This document shows positions 41,636 through 50,974 of a stretch of DNA of 64,000 bases, one piece after another (within the stretch, counting starts at the first letter, position 1; each line of letters starts with the position of its first letter). The notes beneath the pieces are model-generated. The model saw only the letters and a program-made list of their open reading frames with translations. It made no database searches and was not told the DNA's origin. The position numbers and the translations under genes were made by a program. The stretch is from an uncultured Thermoguttaceae bacterium (GTDB lineage: Bacteria > Planctomycetota > Planctomycetia > Pirellulales > Thermoguttaceae). The stretch is from assembly GCA_938084835.1 (NCBI GenBank), contig CALKER010000023.1, positions 49,898 to 113,897 on the forward strand. Direction: 5' to 3'.

Positions 41636-44386
41636 CTATGGTCCCTCGTGTGCCAGGGATACTTTCTGGTCGGCCAGCACCAATCTTCGCAACATGTAGG
41701 GTAGCAGGCCACCGTGGCGGAAGTAATCCATTTCCACCTGGGTGTCAATGCGAACCCGGACACGAAATGTCTTCGCTTCTCCCGAAGGCCCGACGGCTTC
41801 CACCTCGAGCTGGCACCCGGGCGAAAGGCTCTCCTCGTTCAGGGTGTGAATGTTGTACAGCTCGCGACCAGTGAGGCCCAGCGATTGCCAAGTCTGGCCG
41901 TCGATAAACTCTAGTGGGAGTACACCCATTCCTACGAGATTGCTGCGATGGATCCGCTCGAAGCTGCTCGCCAGTACCGCGCGTACCCCGAGGAGCCGGG
42001 TACCCTTGGCCGCCCAGTCCCGGCTACTGCCGGAGCCATACTCACTACCGGCAATCACCAGTAAGGGCACGCCCTCAGTCTGATATCGCATTGATGCTTC
42101 GTAAATGGACATCACTTCGCCATCCGGGAGGTGGCAGGTAAAGCCTCCCTCGCGATCCGGAACCAGAAAATTTCGCAATCGGATGTTGGCGAATGTGCCC
42201 CGGATCATTACTTCGTGATTCCCCCGCCGGGCACCATAGCTATTAAAATTCTCGGGGGCTACCCCTCGACCAATAAGGTATTGACCGGCCGGACTATCCG
42301 GGGGTATCGACCCTGCCGGGGAAATGTGATCGGTTGTCACCGAATCGCCCAGAAGAGCCAACACCCGGGCGCCCACAATGGGTTTCATCGGGGGAGCTGT
42401 CAACGAGAAGTCAACAAAAAAGGGGGCTTCGCGGATGTATGTACTCTCGGGATCCCACGGGAAAACGGGCGAAGGGATCGAGGGAAGAAGGTGCCAGTCG
42501 CTTGCGCCGGCCAGCGCCGCCTCGTAAATCATTTGAAAGGCATTCTGGCGAATGGCCTGCTGGGCGATAGCCTCGATTTCTCCCGGCTGAGGCCACAGCT
42601 CGCGGAGGAATGCTGGCCTTCCTTCCCGGTCGGTGCCAAGCGGCTCGTGGTCGAAGTGGATGTCGATCCTCCCGGCCAAGGCGTAGGCGACCACAAGGGG
42701 AGGACTGGCAAGGAAGTTGGCCTTCACCAACGGATGAATGCGACCCTCGAAATTGCGGTTCCCGCTAAGCACGGCCACCGCTACCAAATTCCCCTGACGA
42801 ATGGCCTCCGCCACCGGCTGAGGCAGAGGGCCACTGTTGCCAATACACGTGGTACAACCGTATCCCACGATGTGGAAGCCGAGGGCATCCAGTGCTTCCT
42901 GAAGACCGCTGCGGGTTAAGTAGTCGGTGACCACACGGGAACCGGGAGCCAAACTGGTTTTGACAAAAGGCGGCACACTCAGACCGCGCTGGACGGCTTT
43001 GCGGGCCACAATGCCAGCGGCAATCATCGCCGCCGGGTTGCTGGTAATCGTGCAACTGGTGATGGCCGCCAAAACAACCGAGCCATGCCCGAGGCGATAT
43101 TCCCTCCCGCCAATAACTACGGGAACGGTTTGGGCAACCTCCGCGGAGCCCAAGCCATATCCGCGCTCGGCGACAGATGCCGCAAGCGCCTTGCGGAAGA
43201 TCTGCGGCACTTCGAATAACCTCACGCGATCGTGCGGTCGTTTTGGGCCAGCTATCGATGGCTCGATCGAATCGAGCTCGATAGAAACAACCTTAGTGTA
43301 GTGCGGGAGGGGATCCCCCGGGGACGTGAAGAGCTGTTGCGCTTTCAAATACTTTTCCACCAAAGCGACGTGGGCGGGGGACCGGCCTGTTTGACGAAGG
43401 TACTCCAGCACCTTTTCATCCGGGGGGAAAAATCCCACCGTGGCCCCGTACTCTGGGGCCATGTTGGCAACGGTAGCCCTATCCGGAACAGAAAGGGTAT
43501 GAACGCCCGACCCGAAAAATTCCACAAACTTCCCCACGACCCCTTCTCGCCTTAAGACCGCGGTCACCGTCAGGACCAGGTCTGTAGCCGTCACCGCCGG
43601 GCGCAACCGGCCGGTAAACTCGCAACCGACAACCTCCGGGAGCAGGAGCGGAATCGCCTGGCCAAGCATTACCGCCTCAGCCTCGATTCCCCCAACCCCC
43701 CAGCCCAAAACCCCAATCCCGTTGATCATCGTAGTGTGGCTGTCGGTCCCAACTACAATGTCCGGATATGCGATTCGCGCTTGGCCGAGCTGCTCGCAGG
43801 ACACTACCGTGGCTAATCGCTCTAAGTTGACCTGATGGATAATCCCCACTCCGGGGGGGATGACGTGAAACCGCTGGAAATTCCCCTGGCCCCATTTCAG
43901 GAAGGTATACCGCTCGCGGTTGCGGTCCATTTCCAAGCGGAGGTTCTCGTCCAAAGCTTGCTTGCTTCCGTAGCAATCCACCTGAACGGAGTGATCGATC
44001 ACCAAATCGACGGGAACAAGCGGATTTACCACCAGGGGGTCACCCCCGAGCCGCACAACCGCGGAGCGCATCGACGCCAAATCAACTAAGGCAGGAACTC
44101 CCGTAAAATCCTGCAAGATAACCCGACCGGGGAAAAAGGGGACCTCGATCTTCCCGGCGGTACCGCGGGCCCACTGGGCCACTGCCACCACGTCCTCTTC
44201 CCGAGCATGATACCCGTCACAGTGGCGCAACACGTTTTCCAACAGCACGCGGATCGAGTACGGTAGAGCCGCCAGCTCCACCAATCCCTTATCTTCCAGC
44301 CGCCGCAAGCTCCATATTTCAACCTTTCCCGCGGGGGTGTCCAATACCTGCTTTGCGGTGAACCAATCGATTGCTGAGGATCGCAT
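41636..44386 (-). CDS. acnA: Aconitate hydratase A
   Basis: A 916-residue TCA-cycle enzyme interconverting citrate and isocitrate with a [4Fe-4S] cluster. Cluster cysteines are in AAITSCTITSNP and YGCTTCIGNSGPLP. Other landmarks are DFTGVPALVDLASMR, VVGTDSHTTMINGIGVLGWG, the swivel domain with GDSVTTDHISPAG and YGSGSSRDWAAKG. The length matches bacterial AcnA/IRP1-type enzymes, which can also bind RNA when the cluster is lost. The start at 44386 gives a standard N terminus with the VLLENVLRHCDGY segment intact. Confidence 0.98.
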   Translation of the reverse strand: MRSSAIDWFTAKQVLDTPAGKVEIWSLRRLEDKGLVELAALPYSIRVLLENVLRHCDGYHAREEDVVAVAQWARGTAGKIEVPFFPGRVILQDFTGVPALVDLASMRSAVVRLGGDPLVVNPLVPVDLVIDHSVQVDCYGSKQALDENLRLEMDRNRERYTFLKWGQGNFQRFHVIPPGVGIIHQVNLERLATVVSCEQLGQARIAYPDIVVGTDSHTTMINGIGVLGWGVGGIEAEAVMLGQAIPLLLPEVVGCEFTGRLRPAVTATDLVLTVTAVLRREGVVGKFVEFFGSGVHTLSVPDRATVANMAPEYGATVGFFPPDEKVLEYLRQTGRSPAHVALVEKYLKAQQLFTSPGDPLPHYTKVVSIELDSIEPSIAGPKRPHDRVRLFEVPQIFRKALAASVAERGYGLGSAEVAQTVPVVIGGREYRLGHGSVVLAAITSCTITSNPAAMIAAGIVARKAVQRGLSVPPFVKTSLAPGSRVVTDYLTRSGLQEALDALGFHIVGYGCTTCIGNSGPLPQPVAEAIRQGNLVAVAVLSGNRNFEGRIHPLVKANFLASPPLVVAYALAGRIDIHFDHEPLGTDREGRPAFLRELWPQPGEIEAIAQQAIRQNAFQMIYEAALAGASDWHLLPSIPSPVFPWDPESTYIREAPFFVDFSLTAPPMKPIVGARVLALLGDSVTTDHISPAGSIPPDSPAGQYLIGRGVAPENFNSYGARRGNHEVMIRGTFANIRLRNFLVPDREGGFTCHLPDGEVMSIYEASMRYQTEGVPLLVIAGSEYGSGSSRDWAAKGTRLLGVRAVLASSFERIHRSNLVGMGVLPLEFIDGQTWQSLGLTGRELYNIHTLNEESLSPGCQLEVEAVGPSGEAKTFRVRVRIDTQVEMDYFRHGGLLPYMLRRLVLADQKVSLAHEGP

Positions 44387-44756
44387 TCGCCGTATCCTTC
44401 GCAGCGAGGGCTCCCAACATACGGATCACGTACACAAACCGGAAACAACCACGCCCGCCTCGTGTCCCCGCCTGATTGAGCCATGGGCAGGCGGGGAATT
44501 CTTCTATTTTGCTGCCCGCACGGCCAAGCGGGAGGCACCCCGGCGGACTTTAGCCCCAAAGCGGACAAAGTTCTCGAGAATTTTAGCTTCTCCGACCAGT
44601 ACCTTAGACGCCTCGCCCAAAAAAAGAGCCGGAATCCGCGGGACAAAGCGGGAATCCGGCTCTCCCTGAGGTGGTTAAGAGGCTAGCCTCCTGGCTGTGC
44701 CAACTTAGGAGTTGGTCGGGTTAGAGAACATCGGGATGTCCAACCCGAAGAGCCTC
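44387..44756. other. Intergenic upstream of acnA, downstream of the ThuA gene
   Basis: A 370-bp gap holding the ThuA-gene terminator and probably the acnA promoter, for which no clear boxes are seen. Confidence 0.4.
44619..44661 (-). terminator. Intrinsic terminator of the ThuA-domain gene
   Basis: On the minus strand AGCCGGATTCCCGC and the following GCGGATTCCGGCT form a long hairpin (44627-44661; outer 7 bp AGCCGGA/TCCGGCT perfect), followed by C and seven T residues (44619-44625). It is about 95 bp after the gene at 44757. Confidence 0.85.
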
Positions 44757-45656
44757 TTAATTTTCGACCGCGACGGGGCGGATGCGAGCCTCGTTTTCCG
44801 TGGGGAAGTCCTTCGGCACGGGCTGGGTAACCCTCCCGGTGGCCGCCCACTCCGCACCTCGCTGGAACAGGGCAATAAAAGCCACACTTTGCAATTCTTT
44901 GGCTGTATGACCTAAAGCGATCTGATAAACTCGGCCCTTCCCGTAGTGGACGGTAAAGATGATGGGTTCGTGCTCATCCGAACCGCCTTTTTCTTTGGGG
45001 GCAAAGGCAGTAGCAAGAACAGTAAGGTTTTTGGCGGGCCCCCTCAGCCAGCCGTAAAGCTCGTCTTCCACGTGCATAAATTTGGCTGGAAGTCCTTGGG
45101 TGACAGGGTGGTTAGGTTCACGAATTTCAATTTGGAAGGCTTGCATCGGCCCATGGCCGCCAGCCCGCCCCGGGGAGTAATCTAGTACGATTTTGCCGTC
45201 GCGCCAGCGAACATAAGGTCCCCACTTTTCATTTCGGCCACCCCAACCGCCTAACCCAATGATTTCGTTGTATTCCGGCCAATCGGGGAATGCCGCGCAG
45301 GCGAAATGATACACTACCACACCACCCCCGTTTTTCACATAGTCAACAAACGCCTTTTTGGTCTCCTCCGGCCACGAGTCGCCCTGATAGTTCAACACCA
45401 CCACATCGTAGGCTGCAAAGTTTGGCCGAAAACCGCTCATATCTGCTCCACGCGGCGGCGAGGTTGCCACATCCACGCTGAAAAGCTTCGTCTCTTCCAA
45501 CAAACGCTTGAGGACCGGAGTGGTACCTTTCCAGTCGTGAGCGTTCTGCCCATCAACGATTAGTGCCTTTAATCCCTGAGAAAACCCTAGACTTTGCGCC
45601 CAAACCGAAAACACCGCGCCTAAGATCGTTGCCGCAAACCACGTGCGTCGGAGCAT
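44757..45656 (-). CDS. Exported ThuA-domain protein
   Basis: A 299-residue protein with a signal peptide ([20 protein letters not shown]) and one ThuA-like, glutamine-amidotransferase-like fold: [74 protein letters not shown] sequence ([17 protein letters not shown]). ThuA proteins are common in planctomycetes and are linked to sugar metabolism, but the catalytic role is unclear. GGAGGA lies six bases before ATG 45656; a longer reading to 45737 would lose the signal peptide. A terminator follows. Confidence 0.9.
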   Translation of the reverse strand: MLRRTWFAATILGAVFSVWAQSLGFSQGLKALIVDGQNAHDWKGTTPVLKRLLEETKLFSVDVATSPPRGADMSGFRPNFAAYDVVVLNYQGDSWPEETKKAFVDYVKNGGGVVVYHFACAAFPDWPEYNEIIGLGGWGGRNEKWGPYVRWRDGKIVLDYSPGRAGGHGPMQAFQIEIREPNHPVTQGLPAKFMHVEDELYGWLRGPAKNLTVLATAFAPKEKGGSDEHEPIIFTVHYGKGRVYQIALGHTAKELQSVAFIALFQRGAEWAATGRVTQPVPKDFPTENEARIRPVAVEN

Positions 45657-46033
45657 TGCTCGTCCTCCTTCTCCAAGCTGATTCCAGTAACACCAAAAAA
45701 CCACGCTCCAAGTTCGTTTCCACAAGCCGAAAGACACTCTTTCGGAACCTTCAATCTAATTAACTTCCGCTAAAATGCAACCTTTCAAACCCAGGAGTTG
45801 GGCCCGGTTTTTCACGACAAAGTCGCCCGAGCTCCCCAGGGCGAGACGCAGAGCACAATCGCGGAAGAGGCTTTGAGGTAGAACGCGGAGCCACACCCAT
45901 CACCACGACCGAAATACAGGCGGTTCGCAAATTTGGAGCAGCCTTCACAAATAATCAAATGGCCTGTCGGCCAGAAACTCGGGATGAGTCAGATTCGGGC
46001 GTTGCTTAGGCTTGTTAGAATTTAGTTTTTAGA
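45657..46033. other. Intergenic, edge of the decayed island
   Basis: About 375 bp upstream of the ThuA gene, with no recognised gene. Beyond this point the reading frames become broken and low in quality. Confidence 0.35.
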
Positions 46034-46560
46034 ATGAATTCACTCCCGTCGAGGCAAGCGACTATCAGTGACTCCAGCCAGAGCGGCATAAAGGAAAGTA
46101 GACAAAATCCCACGCTTGGGGATCGAGTGCGGTTATGGCCGGTTTACACTTTCGATGGCCACGAAAATAGACGTCCGATTCGCCCTCTTCGGCCTTACAA
46201 ACTCCATAAGCCACCGGTTTGGCTCCTGCGGCCAAGAGATTGGGTCCTTTGGGAGAGCACCCACCAACAGGGAGAAAAGGCCCTAGATTCGTGGTTATGG
46301 AAAAACTACAGCCAAGCCATCCGCCTGTAGAGACAGCTTCGAACAGAATACGGGCTTACCCAAGGACCGATAGGTTCAGAAGGCGGCAGAGCGGATCCGG
46401 CAATTTTATTGCCGAGAGGGAATGCTCAGGCTTTGCTCCCCCGACTCATGGGAAAAGTGGACAAAAAAATTGGAAGCCTTAAAGTGCCGAAACCCCAAGG
46501 GTGTTGCAGCACGTTGATCTCCCATTTTTCAACATGTTTACTCCAAAGAAAATCCAACAA
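46034..46560 (+). pseudogene. Possible decayed gene, one in-frame stop
   Basis: One plus-strand frame reads protein-like sequence (RVRLWPVYTFDGHENRRPIR, DSWLWKNYSQAIRL), then TAG at 46328-46330, then continues in the same frame (EYGLTQGPIGSEGGRADPAI, LPRLMGKVDKKIGSLKVPK) to a TAA near 46560. I recognise no family. A single stop within an otherwise open frame suggests decay. Confidence 0.3.
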
Positions 46561-47491
46561 TTAAGGAGGTCTTAAAGGCCATCCGCTACTTGCCCGAGAA
46601 ACCCGTAGATAAACCAACACCGATAAGAGTTTTTCATGCAGCGGATAAACTATTTGGTTTCTCGCAATGGGGGGATATCACTTGGAGTATTGAGCGTGTG
46701 GCCAACGAGTTTGCCAAGCAGATTCCCGAAGACATTCAGAAGCAAGTGGCCGAGGAAAAACGTTTTAAAGGTTAAGCGGGGGCCGACGTGTCGAGCGTCA
46801 GAGAACTTCTCTACCTAGAGGAACTGGTGACTAAGAAGGTACAAAAATCTCTCGAGGTGGATCAGGCTGGGAGATACCAAACGTAGTTTTATACCTGACG
46901 GAAGCCGGGAGCTTCGGTTTTTATGTGGGAGTTGAGGGGAAAAAGAGGAAGCGGAAAGCGAGGAGTTTCGCAAGGGGCTCGAAAGTTTTACAAACAGGAT
47001 GCTTCACCGAGCCAACAAGCGGCAGCCAAAAGAATGGTGCGATGGCTTCGGGAAGGGGGACCTGTGGAGTAGTGGAAAAGGAGGCGCAGGTTCGACCCTG
47101 GTGCGTGAGACTCGCCTTTGTGCAATTTCTTCTCGCCGAACAGAGTCGTTATGATCCCGAAGGATTCCCTGTGGAACAACGCCTCTGTCGGGAAGAGGCC
47201 TGGGTAAAAACCAAATGCGGTTGTTTACGATGCGTCGTATGCACCATCGCCCCGAAGGGAGATGTTCCAGAATTCTACCATGTTGGCGATAATCCGGCTG
47301 TAGAGAGCTATCGCCGCCTCTCAGCCTCGCCCTACCCAAAGCAGGTTGTTCATCTGATAACCTTACCAGCTGATCGGGGGCGCCCCTGGTGTAGACTCCG
47401 GGTGGGCACAGACGGCCAACTGAATCCGAAGACAGCCCAACTTGTGTATCACGATTCCTTCGGCCGTCCGATCGAGCCAATCGTTCCTTGA
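46560..47491 (+). pseudogene. Possible decayed gene with stops and frameshifts
   Basis: A frame from about 46560 reads KEVLKAIRYLPEKPVDKPTP, then RVFHAADKLFGFSQWGDITW and EFAKQIPEDIQKQVAEEKRF, hits TAA (46773-46775), and continues in frame with SSVRELLYLEELVTKKVQKS. Further protein-like pieces follow in other frames (EFRKGLESFTNRMLHRANK near 46965; VGTDGQLNPKTAQLVYHDSF near 47400-47465). The family is not recognised. Confidence 0.3.
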
Positions 47492-47509
47492 GAGAAAAAA
47501 GCTCCATCG

Positions 47510-47887
47510 ATGCTTTACCACCTTTGGATTAGCGGCTTCACCACCTTGGGATTATCGGTAGAACAGATTGTCGAAGATCCTTCCCCCCAAACTCTTTTGG
47601 CAAAAACTACCTGGGCTTACCATGCCGATAGACTTTTACTAAAACGCTAGGTGGATAATCATCCGTTGATCTTCCGAGAAAATCCCGGGAACATTTCTTC
47701 CATTCGCCGGGAAGCCATCCTGCAAACTTGCGTTGCCGAATACAACTTGTTCCGCCGATTACACAAAGAGACTTTTCCCCACGCACAAATTCGCCACTGT
47801 GAGTGTGGCCCCCGTTCTCGGGTGGTAAGCCTCGTGCGAACTTGTGTTGAAGAGCTCGGGAGAGCCTCCCCTACGCCCCCCTCCTAA
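47510..47887 (+). pseudogene. Possible decayed ORF with one stop
   Basis: ATG at 47510 opens MLYHLWISGFTTLGLSVEQI, reaches TAG at 47648-47650, and continues in the same frame through RREAILQTCVAEYNLFRRLH to 47887. No family was assigned. Confidence 0.25.
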
Positions 47888-47929
47888 CCTCCCTCGTGGA
47901 CGGCGGAGGATACCGGCTCGGGGCTGCCA

Positions 47930-48050
47930 GGAAATACTCCATGACGGCATCTCCAGTCGACGAGGGAGAAACCACTCCCTCACCGTTCGCGGGGAGGGTT
48001 GGGCTGGGGATTTCTCCGCCCGCGGGCAACGTGGGACTACGTGTTTTTTT
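47930..48050. repeat. Short GC-rich repeat (CCCTCCCC-type) in the island
   Basis: On the minus strand, related blocks CACGTTGCCCGCGGGCGGAG and AACCCTCCCCGCGAACGGTG read as SPTLPAGGE-like peptides if translated (IPSPTLPANGEG). This matches a dispersed intergenic repeat style that I know from planctomycete genomes; the assignment is tentative. Confidence 0.35.
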
Positions 48051-49380
48051 CGTTCGCAGCAAGGGTCGAGATGGGGGCCACCAAAACTCTTGCCCCCTTC
48101 CGCACACACGTCGGCTCCAAAACCAAATTCCCAGGGTCGGTTATCATCAGCATGCAACGCTCGATGACTTTGGCTCCAGTTTAAACTGAATACCCTTTTT
48201 TCCATGGCTCCCAAGCCGCCTATCCAACTAGGTGTTATGTATGGCAATCACGGGGAGATCATTCAACCAACGTGCATAAGGCAAGCGCTCACCTTGAACA
48301 AGAATTCTCTGCACAAGAAAGACCTAGCATGCCATCAACAGTTATTTTCCAGTGAAGGCCTCCGGGACCGTCGAACACGCGGCCATGATGTGTGATAGGC
48401 ATGGAGCCTTCTGCTGTCTGTCCCCGTGAGGTAATTCGGGCGGAGGCAAAGACATTCGCTTCATTTGGCAAAGAAGCTGGGTCTCTTTTCTCGGCATGAG
48501 ATAACCGCCTCCTGGTTCCATCAGGGAGTGCTATGAAGTCGTAGTTTTCTGCGCCTTCATGGCCTAGGACTCTCGAAGTGAAGGGCTGGCCGGATTTGAT
48601 TGAGTTCTTGTCCTTGGCGTAACACAAGAGGTCATCCGTAATTGTGTCCAAGAGTTCTCCGCCGAAGCCTGTAGTCTTTGCAAACGCCACAAGCGCCACA
48701 AAATTCTCACTTCCGAAGAGCTCATTCGGCAGGCAGCGGACCAGGCGAAGGTTTTCGTCGTTGATCTGCACGAAGATGGAGCCGCTTTCGGTGAGTAGTT
48801 CCCGCGCCAGCAGGAGCCGGTCGCGCAGATAGGTGAGGTAGGAGTGGAGGCCCAGTTTCCAGGTGTTGCGGTAGGCTTTGATCTGCTCGGGCCCGCGGGT
48901 GAGGTCTTCGTCTTTGTCTTTCACGTCGCGGCACTCGATGCGGGGCTGGAAGTTGCTCGCGTACTTGATGCCATAAGGCGAGTCGATGTGAATCATCTGG
49001 ACCTTGCCGGCCATGCCTTCTTTGACCAGAAGCGCGTTCATTACCAGCAGCGAGTCGCCCACGATCAGGCGGTTGGCTCAGCCGATCTCGTGCTGGGAGA
49101 ATCGGACCTGCTGGTTGGCCGGCAGTGGCGTTTCGCCGAAAAGATCGGGTTGCACCGCCTGAGGGCGCTGAACTGCCCGCAGGATCGCTTTGGTCGACAT
49201 CCGCTCGTGGATGAGGAGCGAGACCACGTCCACCTCAAAGGACGTGTGCTCGGCCTTACCGACCCAGACGAGTTGCGCGTCCGGATGGGGGGTCGTAGGA
49301 GTAAGTCGCCGTCTGGCCCTGAGGGGGCTCGTACGTCGGCGCGATACCGGCCGGGGATTGTTCTTGCGTTTGCAACTCGG
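48050..49380 (-). pseudogene. Decayed site-specific DNA methyltransferase (type III Mod-like)
   Basis: In minus-strand order the remains read: YEPPQGQTATYSYDP; a frameshift at a G6 run (49287-49292); QLVWVGKAEHTSFEV; SQHEIG with a TGA at 49078-49080 where the family has Trp; ANRLIVGDSLLVMNALLVKE; HIDSPYGIKYASNFQP (catalytic motif IV, normally DPPY, now DSPY); DEDLTRGPEQIKAYRNTWKL; FVQINDENLRLVRCL; then YARWLNDLPVIAIHNT ending at a TAG (48228-48230), again at an expected Trp; and finally, in another frame, VIERCMLMITDPGNLVLEPT (motif I region). The longest open piece is 48289-49062. At least two nonsense changes and several frameshifts mean no active enzyme. No restriction subunit remains nearby. 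Confidence 0.88.
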
Positions 49381-49683
49381 ATGCCTAGGGTCTGTAGGAT
49401 GGCCGATGGGGGAACGCCCTTTTTTTGGGCTGTATTTGCGACCTCCTCGTTGGAAAAAACCTCTGAATAGCAACTCCTCGCGGTGTAACAGACTTGTCCC
49501 GGTTGGCCAGTTTGGCGATCGGCTCAAGCCGCCCAAACTCACGCAGAACCTTTGGTACGGAAAGAATCCGGCAGAAGAAAGAGCTGCATATGGAGCGGGT
49601 CGCAACACTCCTCCCCAACACAACGTACGTAACACAGCCACTGAGGAGCCGTCCCTCCGTCACTAGCCCCCGAGCACCGCGAT
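49381..49683. other. Degenerate stretch between island remnants
   Basis: About 300 bp. On the minus strand EVFSNEEVANTAQKKGVPPS and AILQTLGIRVANARTI are protein-like and run in one frame without a start codon. They could be the beginning of the methyltransferase remnant's neighbour; the family is unknown. Confidence 0.3.
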
Positions 49684-49824
49684 CTGTTAATCCTGCTGGG
49701 CCAGATTTGTGCTGCCAGGAAGCGGTTGCGGGAGGTGGTCCAGGTGCTCCGGCGAGCGGTAGATTTGCGGTCGGATGCGGCGATGGCCCATTCGAATCTC
49801 AAGCTCGTTTTCAACACTGGATAA
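49684..49824 (+). pseudogene. TPR-protein fragment
   Basis: A 46-codon frame ending in TAA (49822-49824) reads LLILLGQICAARKRLREVVQ then VLRRAVDLRSDAAMAHSNLK. The Leu/Gly/Ala and Ala-His-x-Asn-Leu pattern is that of a tetratricopeptide repeat pair. There is no start codon or upstream continuation, so it is a remnant. Confidence 0.65.
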
Positions 49825-50019
49825 AGGAGCCAACAGGCTCGGGCTTTACTAGCCACATGGCGGAGCTTTAAGCGGGCCAACCGCTGTGGCGGTGGCGGGA
49901 GCTTAGTCTCCCATCGGCAGTCGGCGCGTCGGAAGAGGCGTGTTAGCGCTCTCAAGTGAGCTGGACTGCCCAATGGACGAGGTCCTGGCGGAGCCGCCGC
50001 CTTGTGGTGGGCGAAAGAT

Positions 50020-50460
50020 TTTCCGGATTGGGGAATAGCCCTGGCCCCGGTTGTGGCACTCTTTGCGGGCAAGTGCCGAAAGAGATTTACTGGCCCGGTT
50101 TGCCATCCACGTGGTCACGGTGTGGCCTGGGAACGCGCCGAAAATCGTACTCAGGCATTACTTACGGGTCACGCCAAGGAACGTGGAACTGGCAGTAAGT
50201 GCACCGCGGAAAGACGGGGCGGGCTTGGGTTTCGGAACGGTACCTGGGATGCGAGAGAGAACCCCACGGTGGATGCGAACTGTGTTCAGCTAAACACTAC
50301 AAGTGACCACTGGAACAGTGATGCAAAAAGCGGTGCACAAGTGGTGCAAAATGCGGTAGAGCAGGTTTCCGCGACGGCTGGCACGCCAGAGAAACTTAAA
50401 TCGCAAAATGTGTTCAACAACAATGTTATGCCACGAGCTGCGAGTCATAACTTCCACGGG
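50020..50460 (+). pseudogene. Tyrosine recombinase (integrase) C-terminal remnant
   Basis: A frame through 50042-50200 reads PWPRLWHSLRAS directly after an in-frame TAG, then ERDLLARFAIHVVTVWPGN and VLRHYLRVTPRNVELAV. These match the HxxR box, the His/Trp region and the nucleophile Tyr (HYLRVT) of planctomycete phage-type integrases. In another frame the typical tail follows (HWNSDAKSGAQVVQNAVEQ, about 50310-50365). The catalytic N-terminal part is missing. It ends just before the 3' end of tRNA-Leu, the classic integration position. Confidence 0.85.
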
Positions 50461-50473
50461 CAACGTGACCGAC

Positions 50474-50558
50474 TAGCCGAGGCGGGATTCGAACCCGCAC
50501 GGGCGCACGCGCCCACAGGATTTTAAGTCCTGTGCGTCTACCTTTCCGCCACTCGGCC
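50474..50558 (-). tRNA. tRNA-Leu (anticodon UAA)
   Basis: An 85-nt class II tRNA. The acceptor stem is GGCCGAG/CTCGGCT with discriminator A; the D arm includes GGCGGAAAGGTAGACGC; the anticodon loop CTTAAAA sits in stem ACAGGA/TCCTGT; a long variable arm (GGGCGCGTGCGCCC) follows; and the T arm is GCGGG TTCGAAT CCCGC. CCA is not encoded. It decodes UUA. The neighbouring integrase remnant suggests it once served as an attachment site. Confidence 0.95.
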
Positions 50559-50974
50559 GAAAAGCCTTTAAAAACCCCGAAACAACCTCGAAACTCCCCG
50601 GAAAATCACAGGAAACTTTTTAAATCACCTTAAGCCTACCGATTGACTTGCCCATTTATTTCCACCATTTCGCCATATTTCCACCATTCCACCGAAATGC
50701 CAAGGATGGTGATTCACCAAAGTACCGTTCAAACAAAAGGGGTAAGATCCCTATTAAAACATCGAAAGGCTTTTCGAAGCAGTCCCTCGGATAGCGGGAA
50801 TTTTGCCAAGAACTTCTCACACACAGGCAGTTTGTCGGATCACTTTACAACCCGGAAAATTTTTCCGCACGCGCAACAATTCACTGTTACAGGCGGGAAC
50901 ATTTCCACCGCAAAAACTTCGCGTCCCACACCACCAGATTATTACCTTTGGTGCGACGGGATGTTACGGGCTTT
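50559..50974. other. Intergenic between tRNA-Leu and leuA
   Basis: This 416-bp gap lies upstream of the tRNA and downstream of leuA (both minus), so it should contain the tRNA promoter. No clear boxes or leuA terminator were identified. Confidence 0.35.

Noticed and set aside
47080..47110. Possible tRNA T-arm (GGTTCGACC)
   Set aside because: The flanking bases do not form a T stem or acceptor stem.
48289..49062. Intact 257-residue DNA methyltransferase
   Set aside because: This open piece lacks the N- and C-terminal parts, which are found broken by stops and frameshifts on both sides, and motif IV is altered.
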